The notes beneath the pieces were generated by a model, which was given only the letters and a program-made list of their open reading frames with translations, had not been told where the DNA came from and did no database searches. Source: an uncultured Oscillospiraceae bacterium (GTDB lineage: Bacteria; Bacillota; Clostridia; Oscillospirales; Oscillospiraceae). From it: 64,000 nt of DNA. The position numbers and the translations under genes are program-made. This document shows, piece after piece, positions 42,998-50,721 of the stretch. Location: contig CAJULD010000007.1 of NCBI GenBank assembly GCA_910587505.1, forward strand, positions 28,287 through 92,286, in the 5' to 3' direction. Within the stretch, counting starts at the first letter, position 1, and each line of letters opens with the position of its first letter.

Positions 42998-44794
42998 ATG
43001 AATTTCAAGAACATGTCTATCAAGAAAAGCCTGATCGTAGGCTTTGGCACAACGATTTTGATTTCCGTCATTATCATTGTGGCCTCCCTGCTGCTGATGA
43101 ACTCCCAGAAGAGTTCTTACACCGAAATTATCGACAAATATGTGGGGGCCACGGAGCGGATTGCGGACTGCCGCATTACCTACAACATCGCGGCCCGGAA
43201 CCTGCGGGATGTGGTCCTGTCCGGCGATATGACCGCCCTGACTACTGTAAACACCAGGCTGGAAGAGCTGGACACGCTGTTTGCCAATTTGAAGAGCATT
43301 TTCCCGCTGGAAGACACAAGCACGCTGGACGCCTTCGATAACGCCATCAAGTCCTGGAAGGCTGACGCCCAGCATATCGCCGAGGTGGTCCGCACCAGCC
43401 AGACAGAGGCCGCCGCATTGATCGTTTCCGACTGTACGCCCAAGCTGAACGCCGCCGCCGAGGCCGGACAGAAGGCCGCCGAGGCTCTGGCCACCGCGCA
43501 GGCCGCCATTATCAAACAGCAGAATCTGACCTCCAACATTGCGCTTGCCATTATCATCGGCGTGATGGTCGTGGCCACCGTCATCGTGCTGCTCATGGCG
43601 CTGCGGATCATCAAGAGTCTGGTGGAGCCCAGCACCCAGGTCCGCAACGCGCTGGTGGGCTTCAGCCAGGGCAATCTGAATGTGCCCGTGGAGTTCAACG
43701 GCAGGAACGAGCTGGGCGAGATGTGCGACGCCCTGCGCACCAGCCAGAGTGTGCTTCACAGCGTCATTCAGGATATTTCCGATACGACCACGCAGATGGC
43801 CAAGGGCAACTTTGACGTGGAGCTCACGGCTACCTTCCCCGGCGATCTGGCTCCCATTCAACAGAGCGTCAACCAGTTTGTGGTCCGCATGAGCGACACC
43901 ATCATCAACATCTCCCAGTCCGCCAGCCAGGTGTCCGCCGGTTCCGAGCAGGTGTCCAACAGCTCCCAGTCTCTGGCCCAGGGCGCAACCGAGCAGGCCA
44001 GCGCCGTGGAGGAGCTTGCCGCCACGATCAATGACATTTCCAACAGCTCCAAGCAGACCGCCGCTTCCGCCGAGCAGGCCCAGGCCAGCGTGGCCGAGGC
44101 CGGCGAGCAGGTGAACGCCAGCAACGAGTACGTCAAGCAGCTCAACGTGGCCATGCAGAACATTTCCACCTCCTCCGAGGAGATCGGCAAGATCATCGCC
44201 ACCATTGAGAACATTGCCTTCCAGACCAACATTCTGGCTCTGAACGCCGCCGTGGAGGCCGCCCGGGCGGGCAGCGCCGGCAAGGGCTTCGCCGTTGTGG
44301 CCGACGAGGTCCGCAATCTGGCCAGCAAGTCCGACGAGGCGGCCAAGGCCACCAAGGACCTGATTGAGAATTCTATTACCGCCGTCCACGAGGGCGCCGA
44401 TGTGGTGGGCAAGGTCACCGAGTCCCTGGAGCGGACCACCGTTCTGGCCGGCGGCGTGACCGCCCTGATGGATCAGGTCACGGAGGCCGTGGAGAGCCAG
44501 ACCACCGCTATTGCCCAGATCACCGAGGGCATCGACCAGATTTCCGCCGTGGTGCAGACCAACTCCGCCACCAGCGAGGAGTGCGCCGCCGCCAGCGAGG
44601 AGCTGTCTTCTCAGGCCAGCATCATGCACCAGCTGATGGCCGAATTCCAGGTGGGCAACAAGGGCGGTCTTTCCGGAAGCGCTCCCGCCGCGTCCCGCTA
44701 TTCCGGCGGGGACGGCTGGTCCGAAGCGCCCTCCTCTGACCCGCTGATGCTGGGCGGCCGCAACGACAACCCCTTTGGCGGCCCCAAGTATTGA
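42998..44794 (+). CDS. methyl-accepting chemotaxis protein
   Basis: A 598-residue transmembrane chemoreceptor. Membrane segment 1 is at about 13-33, followed by a helical four-helix-bundle sensor part (about 35-185) and segment 2 (about 188-210). The HAMP domain lies at about 212-265. The cytoplasmic signalling domain carries the conserved hairpin tip IAFQTNILALNAAVEAARAG near residue 410, split by normal variation. ATG 42998 follows AGGAGGAAA. There is no recognisable small-molecule sensor domain such as Cache. The C-terminus lacks a CheR-binding pentapeptide. Confidence 0.93.
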   Translation: MNFKNMSIKKSLIVGFGTTILISVIIIVASLLLMNSQKSSYTEIIDKYVGATERIADCRITYNIAARNLRDVVLSGDMTALTTVNTRLEELDTLFANLKSIFPLEDTSTLDAFDNAIKSWKADAQHIAEVVRTSQTEAAALIVSDCTPKLNAAAEAGQKAAEALATAQAAIIKQQNLTSNIALAIIIGVMVVATVIVLLMALRIIKSLVEPSTQVRNALVGFSQGNLNVPVEFNGRNELGEMCDALRTSQSVLHSVIQDISDTTTQMAKGNFDVELTATFPGDLAPIQQSVNQFVVRMSDTIINISQSASQVSAGSEQVSNSSQSLAQGATEQASAVEELAATINDISNSSKQTAASAEQAQASVAEAGEQVNASNEYVKQLNVAMQNISTSSEEIGKIIATIENIAFQTNILALNAAVEAARAGSAGKGFAVVADEVRNLASKSDEAAKATKDLIENSITAVHEGADVVGKVTESLERTTVLAGGVTALMDQVTEAVESQTTAIAQITEGIDQISAVVQTNSATSEECAAASEELSSQASIMHQLMAEFQVGNKGGLSGSAPAASRYSGGDGWSEAPSSDPLMLGGRNDNPFGGPKY

Positions 44795-44827
44795 TTTCCG
44801 GAGACGGGGACCATTACCCCTGATACA

Positions 44828-44871
44828 TAGTGGATATGGCGTTCCGCAGGAACGGGATGCCATATCCACTA
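44828..44871. other. 13-bp perfect hairpin between MCP and ftsA-like gene
   Basis: TAGTGGATATGGC pairs with GCCATATCCACTA, and a smaller GTTCC/GGAAC stem lies inside the loop. No strong T run follows on either strand, so it may be a weak terminator or a structured leader of the next gene. Confidence 0.6.
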
Positions 44872-44907
44872 TTGCCCCTTCGCCGGTGCAGGAATGAGGT
44901 GAGAGCG

Positions 44908-46782
44908 ATGCCCCAAGAATGGAAAAAGCAGGACCAGAGCTTGGTCTATGCGCTGGATATCGGGACCCGCAGCATCATCGGCGTGGCGGGCCGGGTGACG
45001 GACGAGCGGCTGGAGGTCCTGGCGATTGAGAAGGAGGAGCACGGCCGCCGGGCCATGCTGGATGGCCAGATCGAGGACATCGAGCAGGTGGCCAGAGTGG
45101 CGCGGCGCGTCACCGAACGGATGGAGGCCAAGCTGGGCTGCCGCCTCAGCCGCGTGTGCGTGGCAGCGGCAGGACGCGCCCTGCGCACAGAGCGGGGCCA
45201 CTACGCCATGGAGCTGCCCCAGGTTACCCGAATTGGCAGCGACATCATCAGCCAGCTGGAAAGCGGCGCGGTGGCCGACGCCGAGGGTCATCTTGACGGT
45301 GAGCAGGACCCCCAGCGCAGAAGCTATCTGGTGGGTTACACGGTGTCCGGCTATTTGCTGGACCGCTATCCGCTGGCCACGCTGAAGGATCATAACGGCC
45401 AGCAGCTGGAAGCGGAGGTGGTGGCCACCTTCCTGCCCAGCGAAGTGGTGGAGAGCCTGTATACCGTTATGGAGACGGCGGGGCTGGAGGTAGCCAGCCT
45501 CACCCTGGAGCCCATTGCCGCCCTCAATGCGGTGATTCCTGCGGATCTGCGGCTGCTGAATCTGGTGCTGGCGGATATTGGAGCGGGCACGACGGATATC
45601 GCCATCTGTCGGGATGGCGCGGTGGTAGGATATACCATGGCGACCACGGCGGGAGACGAAATCACGGAGACACTGATGCGCCGCTTTCTTATCGACTTCG
45701 CTACGGCGGAGCGGATGAAGATGCAGCTTGACGAGTCCACCGTTACCTATCGGGACGTGCTGGGACTGGAGCAGAGCGTCTCCGGAGCGGAGATTCAGGC
45801 CACCCTCCAGGGGGCGGCCAAGACACTGGCTCAGGAGATTGCCCAGCGGGTGACGGGCATCAACGGCGCGCCGCCCTCCGCCATGTTCCTGGCCGGCGGA
45901 GGCAGCAAATTGCTGGGACTGCGGGAGCTGGTCGCCCAGGAGCTGGGCATGGACGAACGCCGCGTCGCTCTTGCCGGCAACAACTATGACATCAGCGCGT
46001 TTTCGCGGGAGTATGAGCTCAACGATCCGGAGTACGCGACGCCCCTGGGAATTGCCGTGTCCGCGGGTCTGGGGCTGATCAGCGACAGCTACCGCATCCT
46101 CCTCAACGGCAAGCCGGCCAAACTGTTTCGCAGCGGCACGCTGACGGTGCTGGATCTGCTGATGATGAACGGGTACACCTCTTCGGATCTGGTGGGGCGT
46201 ACCGGCAGAACGCTGAGCGTTACCGTGGACGGCCAGCGGCTGACCTTCCGGGGACAGAGCGCGTCGCCCTGCGTCCTCCGGCGCAACGGAGAGGACACCG
46301 CGCCGTCGGCGCTGGTGTATGCGGGAGATTCCATCGAATTTACGCCCGCTGTTCCAGGCGCATCGGCGGAGCGCACGCCGGGAGAGCTGCTGGGAGCGGA
46401 TTACAGCGGCGGCGTGCTGATTAATGGCCGGCCGGCTGCGCTGGATACGCCGCTCCGTTCCGGAGATCAGGTGATTTCCACCGTTGCAGCGCCGGCAGAA
46501 GAGGAGCCGGAGGAAGAGCCGGAGGCTCCCGCGCCTGCGTGGCAGGCGGAGCCCGCCGCGCCGCCCTCCGCCAGGAAACCCCTGTTTCTCTATCTGAACG
46601 GAGAGCCGCTGGTATTGCCAGGCAGGGGGGAGCCCTACTGTCTGATGGACCTTTTGGACCGGTCCGGCATTGATTTTGAGACGCTGGACGCGCCTCTGGT
46701 GCTGCAGGTGAACGGTGCGGACTGTCCCTTCACCCAGGAGCTGCGCAATAACGATCAGGTGACCATTCGCCGCGGCCAATAA
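44908..46782 (+). CDS. FtsA-like actin-fold protein with C-terminal beta-grasp-like extension
   Basis: A 624-residue protein of the FtsA/PilM actin-like class. LDIGTRSIIGVAG is the phosphate 1 motif. The SHS2 1C-like region follows with VCVAAAGRALRTERG. LADIGAGTTDIAI is phosphate 2 and FLAGGGSKLLGL the adenosine motif. The actin-like part ends near residue 390. Residues about 395-624 form an extension of two or three small beta-rich parts, the last resembling a ThiS/ubiquitin-like fold with NNDQVTI, separated by an acidic Pro/Glu linker. No ftsZ or ftsX is in the window. ATG 44908 follows GAGGTGAG. It may be a division-related or scaffold protein; its link to motility is by position only. Confidence 0.8.
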   Translation: MPQEWKKQDQSLVYALDIGTRSIIGVAGRVTDERLEVLAIEKEEHGRRAMLDGQIEDIEQVARVARRVTERMEAKLGCRLSRVCVAAAGRALRTERGHYAMELPQVTRIGSDIISQLESGAVADAEGHLDGEQDPQRRSYLVGYTVSGYLLDRYPLATLKDHNGQQLEAEVVATFLPSEVVESLYTVMETAGLEVASLTLEPIAALNAVIPADLRLLNLVLADIGAGTTDIAICRDGAVVGYTMATTAGDEITETLMRRFLIDFATAERMKMQLDESTVTYRDVLGLEQSVSGAEIQATLQGAAKTLAQEIAQRVTGINGAPPSAMFLAGGGSKLLGLRELVAQELGMDERRVALAGNNYDISAFSREYELNDPEYATPLGIAVSAGLGLISDSYRILLNGKPAKLFRSGTLTVLDLLMMNGYTSSDLVGRTGRTLSVTVDGQRLTFRGQSASPCVLRRNGEDTAPSALVYAGDSIEFTPAVPGASAERTPGELLGADYSGGVLINGRPAALDTPLRSGDQVISTVAAPAEEEPEEEPEAPAPAWQAEPAAPPSARKPLFLYLNGEPLVLPGRGEPYCLMDLLDRSGIDFETLDAPLVLQVNGADCPFTQELRNNDQVTIRRGQ

Positions 46783-46846
46783 TTGTCCGGCCGCCTCATA
46801 TTACTGTGGGACGTGTTTGTCCCCTCGGGAAACGAGGATATTTTAG

Positions 46847-47662
46847 ATGAAAAAACAAGTAAAGATTCTTCTGCTGGCGCTGGCGGCCGTGTGCCTGCTG
46901 ACGGCCTGCAAGAAGGAGGAGGGTGCGCTGGAGGTATACACTCTGGGCGAGAGCGGAGAGGATACTGTCGTTTCACTGGACAGTCTCCTGGAAGAAGGGG
47001 AGGCAATCCTGTTTTCCGTAGACGCGCCTACCGATAAGGCCATCTCGGAAAAGCTGGATATTTCTCATACCTATCACTACCGGCAGATGGACGACCCGGC
47101 CCTTCTGGCAGAGCGGTACGTCAAGGTGCTGATGGGCGCCGAGCAGGGCTTTACCGTGATCGACGCCGAAAATCACCGGGTCACCGCGGAGCCCGCGCTG
47201 AATACGCTGACGGGCGAGGTGATTCTGGGCAAGGTTGCCACGGCCACTACGGAGGACGGCGGCAGCCGGATTTTCCGCGTGGTGGTAGGCTGGTCGGAGT
47301 ACGCCCTTGCCATTCAGGTGACCTACGTGGACGGAAGAATCCTTGCGCCGGTGGAGCCGGAGGTCCCGGAGGAACCGGAGGAAGCCCCTCCCACCTCTGT
47401 GTCGGAGCAGCGGGATTACTTCAAATCTCTGAACCCCGAGCGGATTGGGCTGGAGGGGGACGACATGGATGATTACGAGGTCTTCCCGCAGCAGGGCTGG
47501 GTGCTGGTTGACGGCATCTCCTGCCGGGAGATCAACGTGTATCTGCAGGACGCCCGGAACGCCACCAATGTGTACATGGGCACCTATTACCTCAGCAGCG
47601 ACCTGAGCACGCTCTATCAGAAGACGGAGGACGGGGAGATCGTTCTGCTGCCGCTCGATTGA
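46847..47662 (+). CDS. unrecognised lipoprotein
   Basis: A 271-residue secreted protein with a lipobox ending LLTAC, the modified cysteine being C21. No family was recognised. A mixed alpha/beta part (about 35-165) is followed by a Pro/Glu linker and a domain with aromatic residues (about 190-271). A ribosome site was not clear, but AGGATATTTTAG lies before the ATG. It lies 64 bases after the FtsA-like gene and is followed by yjfB, so it may be part of the same transcript. Confidence 0.8.
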   Translation: MKKQVKILLLALAAVCLLTACKKEEGALEVYTLGESGEDTVVSLDSLLEEGEAILFSVDAPTDKAISEKLDISHTYHYRQMDDPALLAERYVKVLMGAEQGFTVIDAENHRVTAEPALNTLTGEVILGKVATATTEDGGSRIFRVVVGWSEYALAIQVTYVDGRILAPVEPEVPEEPEEAPPTSVSEQRDYFKSLNPERIGLEGDDMDDYEVFPQQGWVLVDGISCREINVYLQDARNATNVYMGTYYLSSDLSTLYQKTEDGEIVLLPLD

Positions 47663-47766
47663 TTTTCCGGGAGGAATTCTCCGGAATACGGGAGAATCGG
47701 AACAGGGACTTCGGGGACCGGCGGACGGTCCCCTGTCCATAACCAACAGGAAAGGAGATCACGACC

Positions 47767-47949
47767 ATGATGGAAAGCATCGCCGCCGCCAGCATGAGCA
47801 TGAGTCAGGCGCAACTCGCCACGGCTTATGATACGGCGATTATGAAAAAGTCAATGGACAGCATGGAGAGTCAGGCGGAGACCCTGATTAACGACATGCT
47901 GGCCGCCGTGCCTGCGCCCAGCCAGTATGGTTTTGACGTATACGGTTGA
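47767..47949 (+). CDS. yjfB: YjfB-family putative motility protein
   Basis: A 60-residue protein of the YjfB family, found in motile Firmicutes, of unknown exact role. The N-terminal run MMESIAAASMSMSQAQLATAY and the middle MKKSMDSMESQAETLI match the family. GAAAGGAG precedes the ATG at 47767. A hairpin (GGGGACCG/CGGTCCCC, 47713-47733) lies upstream, so it may be transcribed partly on its own. It is followed by a terminator. Confidence 0.88.
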   Translation: MMESIAAASMSMSQAQLATAYDTAIMKKSMDSMESQAETLINDMLAAVPAPSQYGFDVYG

Positions 47950-47955
47950 TTCTTT

Positions 47956-47997
47956 TTCTGATCCTTTTTCTCCCTGAGAAAAGGGATCAGAAATTTT
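47956..47997 (+). terminator. terminator after yjfB
   Basis: TTCTGATCC pairs with GGGATCAGAA around TTTTTCTCCCTGAGAAAA, followed by ATTTTTC. It closes the motility region on the plus strand. Confidence 0.8.
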
Positions 47998-48145
47998 TCA
48001 GGATTGATTTGTCAAGGTGCGCTGCGGCAGTCCTTTGGGCAGCCCGACTGCGCTGGCCTGATATCCGGCCGGGGCATCGACTTGCTTCAGTACATAAAAA
48101 CCCGGAGGTTGTCTTCCCTCAACATGGGTTAAAAAAAGAGGAAAA

Positions 48146-48165
48146 GTTGCCGGAAAAAAGGCAAC
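48146..48165. other. GTTGCC/GGCAAC hairpin in the yjfB-aroF gap
   Basis: A short 6-bp stem with an A-rich loop. It lies in a 660-base stretch without any gene (47950-48611), which otherwise holds the palindrome, inverted repeats and repeat copy listed below. Confidence 0.5.
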
Positions 48166-48181
48166 TCTCCGGAAAAGTTTT

Positions 48182-48209
48182 GCGGAGCGGCCCCATGGGG
48201 CCGCTCCGC
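48182..48209. repeat. 28-base perfect palindrome
   Basis: GCGGAGCGGCCCC followed by AT and its exact complement. It is followed by a pyrimidine stretch ending TTTT, so it could also work as a terminator. Confidence 0.75.
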
Positions 48210-48224
48210 TCCTGTCCTCTTTTC

Positions 48225-48387
48225 AGAAGCTGTACCAACAGACGAGGTGCGCGGATTGACGGGGAAAATTTTCAACCGGTAAGAAAGGAAAGCGCAGGAA
48301 TCCTGACGGATTCCAGGCTTTTTTGACGCAGTCCGGACGATAAACTTTCCGTCAGGATGTGTGCTCCCGCCTGTTGGTACAGCTTCT
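48225..48387. repeat. nested inverted repeats
   Basis: The outer arms 48225-48241 and 48371-48387 are perfect 17-base complements. Inner arms 48300-48310 and 48348-48358 are perfect 11-base complements, with a GGAATCC/GGATTCC hairpin inside. No coding frame was seen. A structured RNA or a decayed mobile element end is possible. Confidence 0.7.
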
Positions 48388-48490
48388 CAGATTTCCCCAT
48401 TCCTTTTTGCGTGCCCGGAACCCCGCGGGGGCGGGCCCCTCCGCCCGTCTGCCGGCCCCTGCTCTTCATCCACGAGAAAAGCTGCCGCCG

Positions 48491-48606
48491 GGGACAGTCT
48501 GCGGTGGAGTTCTTCAAGCGTCAGTCTCCCGGAAGAAGGGAAGGAGATTCACGGACCAGCGCAGCTCTCCGCCTGCCGCCGGGGACCGAAAAGAAGGAGG
48601 TCCGGG
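48491..48606 (-). repeat. intergenic repeat A, copy 1
   Basis: On the minus strand it runs directly from the aroF stop and matches 54579-54690 over at least 110 bases with gaps. Shared blocks include CCCGGACCTCCTT, GAGCTGCGCTG, CCGTGAA and TTCTTCCGGGAGAC. Confidence 0.6.
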
Positions 48607-48611
48607 AATTA

Positions 48612-49649
48612 TCAGTCAGCTACAGTTTCCCCGGTGGTGAAGGAGTGGTCGGAGTAGGGGCGGATCGCCCGGACCTTCTCCATCAGGCCGGCAAATTTCT
48701 CCGGCCGGAGGCTCTGGGGACCGTCGCACAGGGCGTGCTCCGGGTCGTTGTGAACCTCGATAATCAGACCATCCGCACCGCAGGCCGTCGCGCCCAGCGC
48801 CATGGGAGCCACCAGCTCCCAGCGTCCGGTGGCATGGCTGGGGTCCACCACTACCGGCAGGTGGGTCAGCTGATGGAGCACCGGGATAACGGAGAGATCC
48901 ATGGTATTCCGGGTGGCGGTCTCAAAGGTGCGGATGCCCCGCTCGCAGAGGATCACCTGCCCGTTGCCCCCGGCCATGACGTATTCCGCGCTCATGAGCA
49001 GCTCCTGAAGGGTATTGGCCATGCCCCGCTTGATGAGCACCGGCTTGCGCAGCCTGCCCAGATCCTTGAGCAGTTCGAAGTTCTGCATGTTCCGGGCCCC
49101 CACCTGGATGATGTCGATGTCCTCAAAAAGAGGCAGATGCTTGGCATCCATGATCTCGGTAACGATGGGAAGGCCTGTGGCCTCGCGGGCCTTCATCAGC
49201 AGGCGGATGCCCTCCTCGTGGAGCCCCTGGAAGGCGTAGGGGGAGGTGCGGGGCTTGAAGGCCCCGCCCCGGAGGACCTGGGCTCCGGCAGCCTTGACGG
49301 ATTGGGCCACGGAGATGATCTGCTCCTCGTTTTCCACGGAGCAGGGGCCGGCCATCACCAGAAAATGTCCGCCGCCGATTTTGGCTCCGTTGGACAGCGT
49401 GATAACGGTGTCCTGCTCATGGAATTTCCGGTTGGCGTTCTTATAGGGCTCCTGGATGCGTTTGACGGTTTCCACGATGTCCAGGGCCAGAATGCTCTCA
49501 ATGTCCACCCGGGAGGTGTCGCCCACCAGACCCACAATGGTGTGGTTCTCACCCACGGACATATGCGTCTCCAGACCCATGTTGTGCAGCCAGCTGTCGA
49601 ACAGCTCCACCTGCTGGCGCTCTGCGGTTTTTTTCAGAATAACGATCAT
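48612..49649 (-). CDS. aroF: 3-deoxy-7-phosphoheptulonate synthase (DAHP synthase), type I-beta
   Basis: A 345-residue enzyme for the first step of aromatic amino-acid synthesis: phosphoenolpyruvate plus erythrose 4-phosphate give DAHP. The N-terminal ferredoxin-like regulatory domain (about 1-70) and the catalytic barrel are clear. The motifs MAGPCSVENEEQ, GGAFKPRTSPYAFQG, LIKRGMANTLQE and VVDPSHATGRWE are typical. It is encoded alone on the minus strand behind an attenuator with a leader peptide for aromatic amino acids, so transcription likely responds to charged tRNA for Phe, Tyr or Trp. Confidence 0.96.
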   Translation of the reverse strand: MIVILKKTAERQQVELFDSWLHNMGLETHMSVGENHTIVGLVGDTSRVDIESILALDIVETVKRIQEPYKNANRKFHEQDTVITLSNGAKIGGGHFLVMAGPCSVENEEQIISVAQSVKAAGAQVLRGGAFKPRTSPYAFQGLHEEGIRLLMKAREATGLPIVTEIMDAKHLPLFEDIDIIQVGARNMQNFELLKDLGRLRKPVLIKRGMANTLQELLMSAEYVMAGGNGQVILCERGIRTFETATRNTMDLSVIPVLHQLTHLPVVVDPSHATGRWELVAPMALGATACGADGLIIEVHNDPEHALCDGPQSLRPEKFAGLMEKVRAIRPYSDHSFTTGETVAD

Positions 49650-49683
49650 GATAAAACACTCCTGCTCATAAATTTTTGGCTAC

Positions 49684-49724
49684 AAAAAAACGGGTCTTAC
49701 AGTGTTGTTTCACTGTAAGACCCG
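49684..49724 (-). terminator. attenuator terminator upstream of aroF
   Basis: On the minus strand CGGGTCTTACAGTG pairs with CACTGTAAGACCCG (14 bp) around a 6-base loop and is followed by TTTTTTT. It lies between the leader peptide and aroF, so it must be read through for aroF to be expressed. Confidence 0.92.
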
Positions 49725-49771
49725 GAATGGATTTCCCCGCCGGCTTTTCGCCGCAGCAAAACAACCCTTAT

Positions 49772-49822
49772 CTACTTCCAGCAGATAAAGGTAAAATAGT
49801 AAGCGAACAGCCTGGCCGTCAT
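49772..49822 (-). CDS. aromatic leader peptide of the aroF attenuator
   Basis: A 16-codon frame on the minus strand, ATG at 49822, reading MTARLFAYYFTFICWK and a stop. It holds three Phe, two Tyr and one Trp, with TTC, TAC, TAT, TTT, TTT and TGG codons. The ribosome site is AGGGTGAGG, about 8 bases upstream. Stalling at any aromatic codon would leave downstream RNA free to pair differently from the terminator at 49691-49724. A TTATCT/AGATAA stem covers the TGG and stop codons. It is preceded by the promoter at 49855-49883. Confidence 0.88.
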   Translation of the reverse strand: MTARLFAYYFTFICWK

Positions 49823-49854
49823 AGCAATGACCTCACCCTTTCAGAGATAGAGCT

Positions 49855-49883
49855 ATTGTAACACGGATCTTCTCCGGTGGCAA
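49855..49883 (-). promoter_or_regulatory. sigma-A promoter of aroF
   Basis: On the minus strand TTGCCA (49878-49883) and TACAAT (49855-49860) are 17 bases apart. The start site would be about 25 bases before the leader-peptide ATG. Confidence 0.8.
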
Positions 49884-49957
49884 GAGGGAAACGCAGAAAA
49901 AACGGGAAAATTTTCTGGATTTCTTTTACGAAAAGTTAACCACTTTGCCGCAATGTA

Positions 49958-49966
49958 TGATATAAT
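49958..49966 (+). promoter_or_regulatory. extended -10 promoter of the ABC exporter operon
   Basis: TGATATAAT is a perfect extended -10 element (TATAAT at 49961-49966). The -35 region is weak (TTAACC at a spacing of 19). It lies 50 bases before the ABC ATPase start and is divergent from the aroF promoter. Confidence 0.6.
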
Positions 49967-50016
49967 GGTCCTGTTTATTCTGCGGAATTACGGGACAATG
50001 CAGGTGGGGTGAAGAA

Positions 50017-50721
50017 ATGAGAAATTTTGTCCGGTTTGACGGGGTCAAAAAGGTCTACCGTATGGGCGAGGTGGAGATCGAGGCTCTGCGGGACGCCACC
50101 TTTTGTGTGGAAAAGGGCGAACTGTGCGTGATCGTGGGCCCCAGCGGCGCAGGGAAGACCACGCTTTTGAATATTCTGGGCGGCATGGATACACTGACCG
50201 AGGGACAGGTCTTCTTGGGGGATGAGGAAATTTCCGCCTATAACGCCCGGCAGCTGACCGCTTACCGCCGCCACGATATCGGATTTGTATTCCAGTTTTA
50301 CAACCTGGTGCCCAATCTGACGGCGCTGGAAAACGTGGAGCTGGCCGCCCAGATCTGCAGGGACCCCCTGGACGCGGCCCAGGTGCTGCGCAGCGTGGGA
50401 CTGGAGGAGCGGCTGAGCAACTTCCCCGCCCAGCTCTCCGGAGGAGAGCAACAGCGGGTGGCCATTGCCAGGGCGCTGGCGAAGAATCCAAAGCTGCTGC
50501 TGTGCGACGAGCCCACCGGCGCGCTGGACTACAGCACCGGGAAGTCCATTTTGAAGCTTTTGCAGCTGATGAGCCGGAAAAACGGCATGACGGTCATCAT
50601 TATTACCCATAACAGCGCCCTCACCGCCATGGCGGACCGGGTAATTCAGGTGAAGAACGGGACGGTTCTCTCTGAGAAGATCAATGACCGGCCGGTCCCG
50701 GTGGAGGAAATCGAATGGTAA
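50017..50721 (+). CDS. ABC transporter ATP-binding protein (LolD/MacB type)
   Basis: A 234-residue ATPase of the MacB-type mechanotransmission exporter class. Walker A is GPSGAGKTT at residues 41-49. The signature LSGGEQQRVAIARAL and Walker B LLLCDEPTGALDY follow, with the H-loop in IIITHNS. GGGGTGAAG precedes the ATG. It overlaps the permease gene by 7 bases. The substrate is not known; antibiotic or peptide efflux is common for the family. Confidence 0.94.
   Translation: MRNFVRFDGVKKVYRMGEVEIEALRDATFCVEKGELCVIVGPSGAGKTTLLNILGGMDTLTEGQVFLGDEEISAYNARQLTAYRRHDIGFVFQFYNLVPNLTALENVELAAQICRDPLDAAQVLRSVGLEERLSNFPAQLSGGEQQRVAIARALAKNPKLLLCDEPTGALDYSTGKSILKLLQLMSRKNGMTVIIITHNSALTAMADRVIQVKNGTVLSEKINDRPVPVEEIEW

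Noticed and set aside
48357..49718. A 453-codon open frame on the plus strand
   Set aside because: Antisense to aroF, which has all the motifs of DAHP synthase.
49684..49860. T-box riboswitch before aroF
   Set aside because: No T-box GGTGG-type sequence, specifier loop or AG bulge was seen. The leader peptide explains the layout better.
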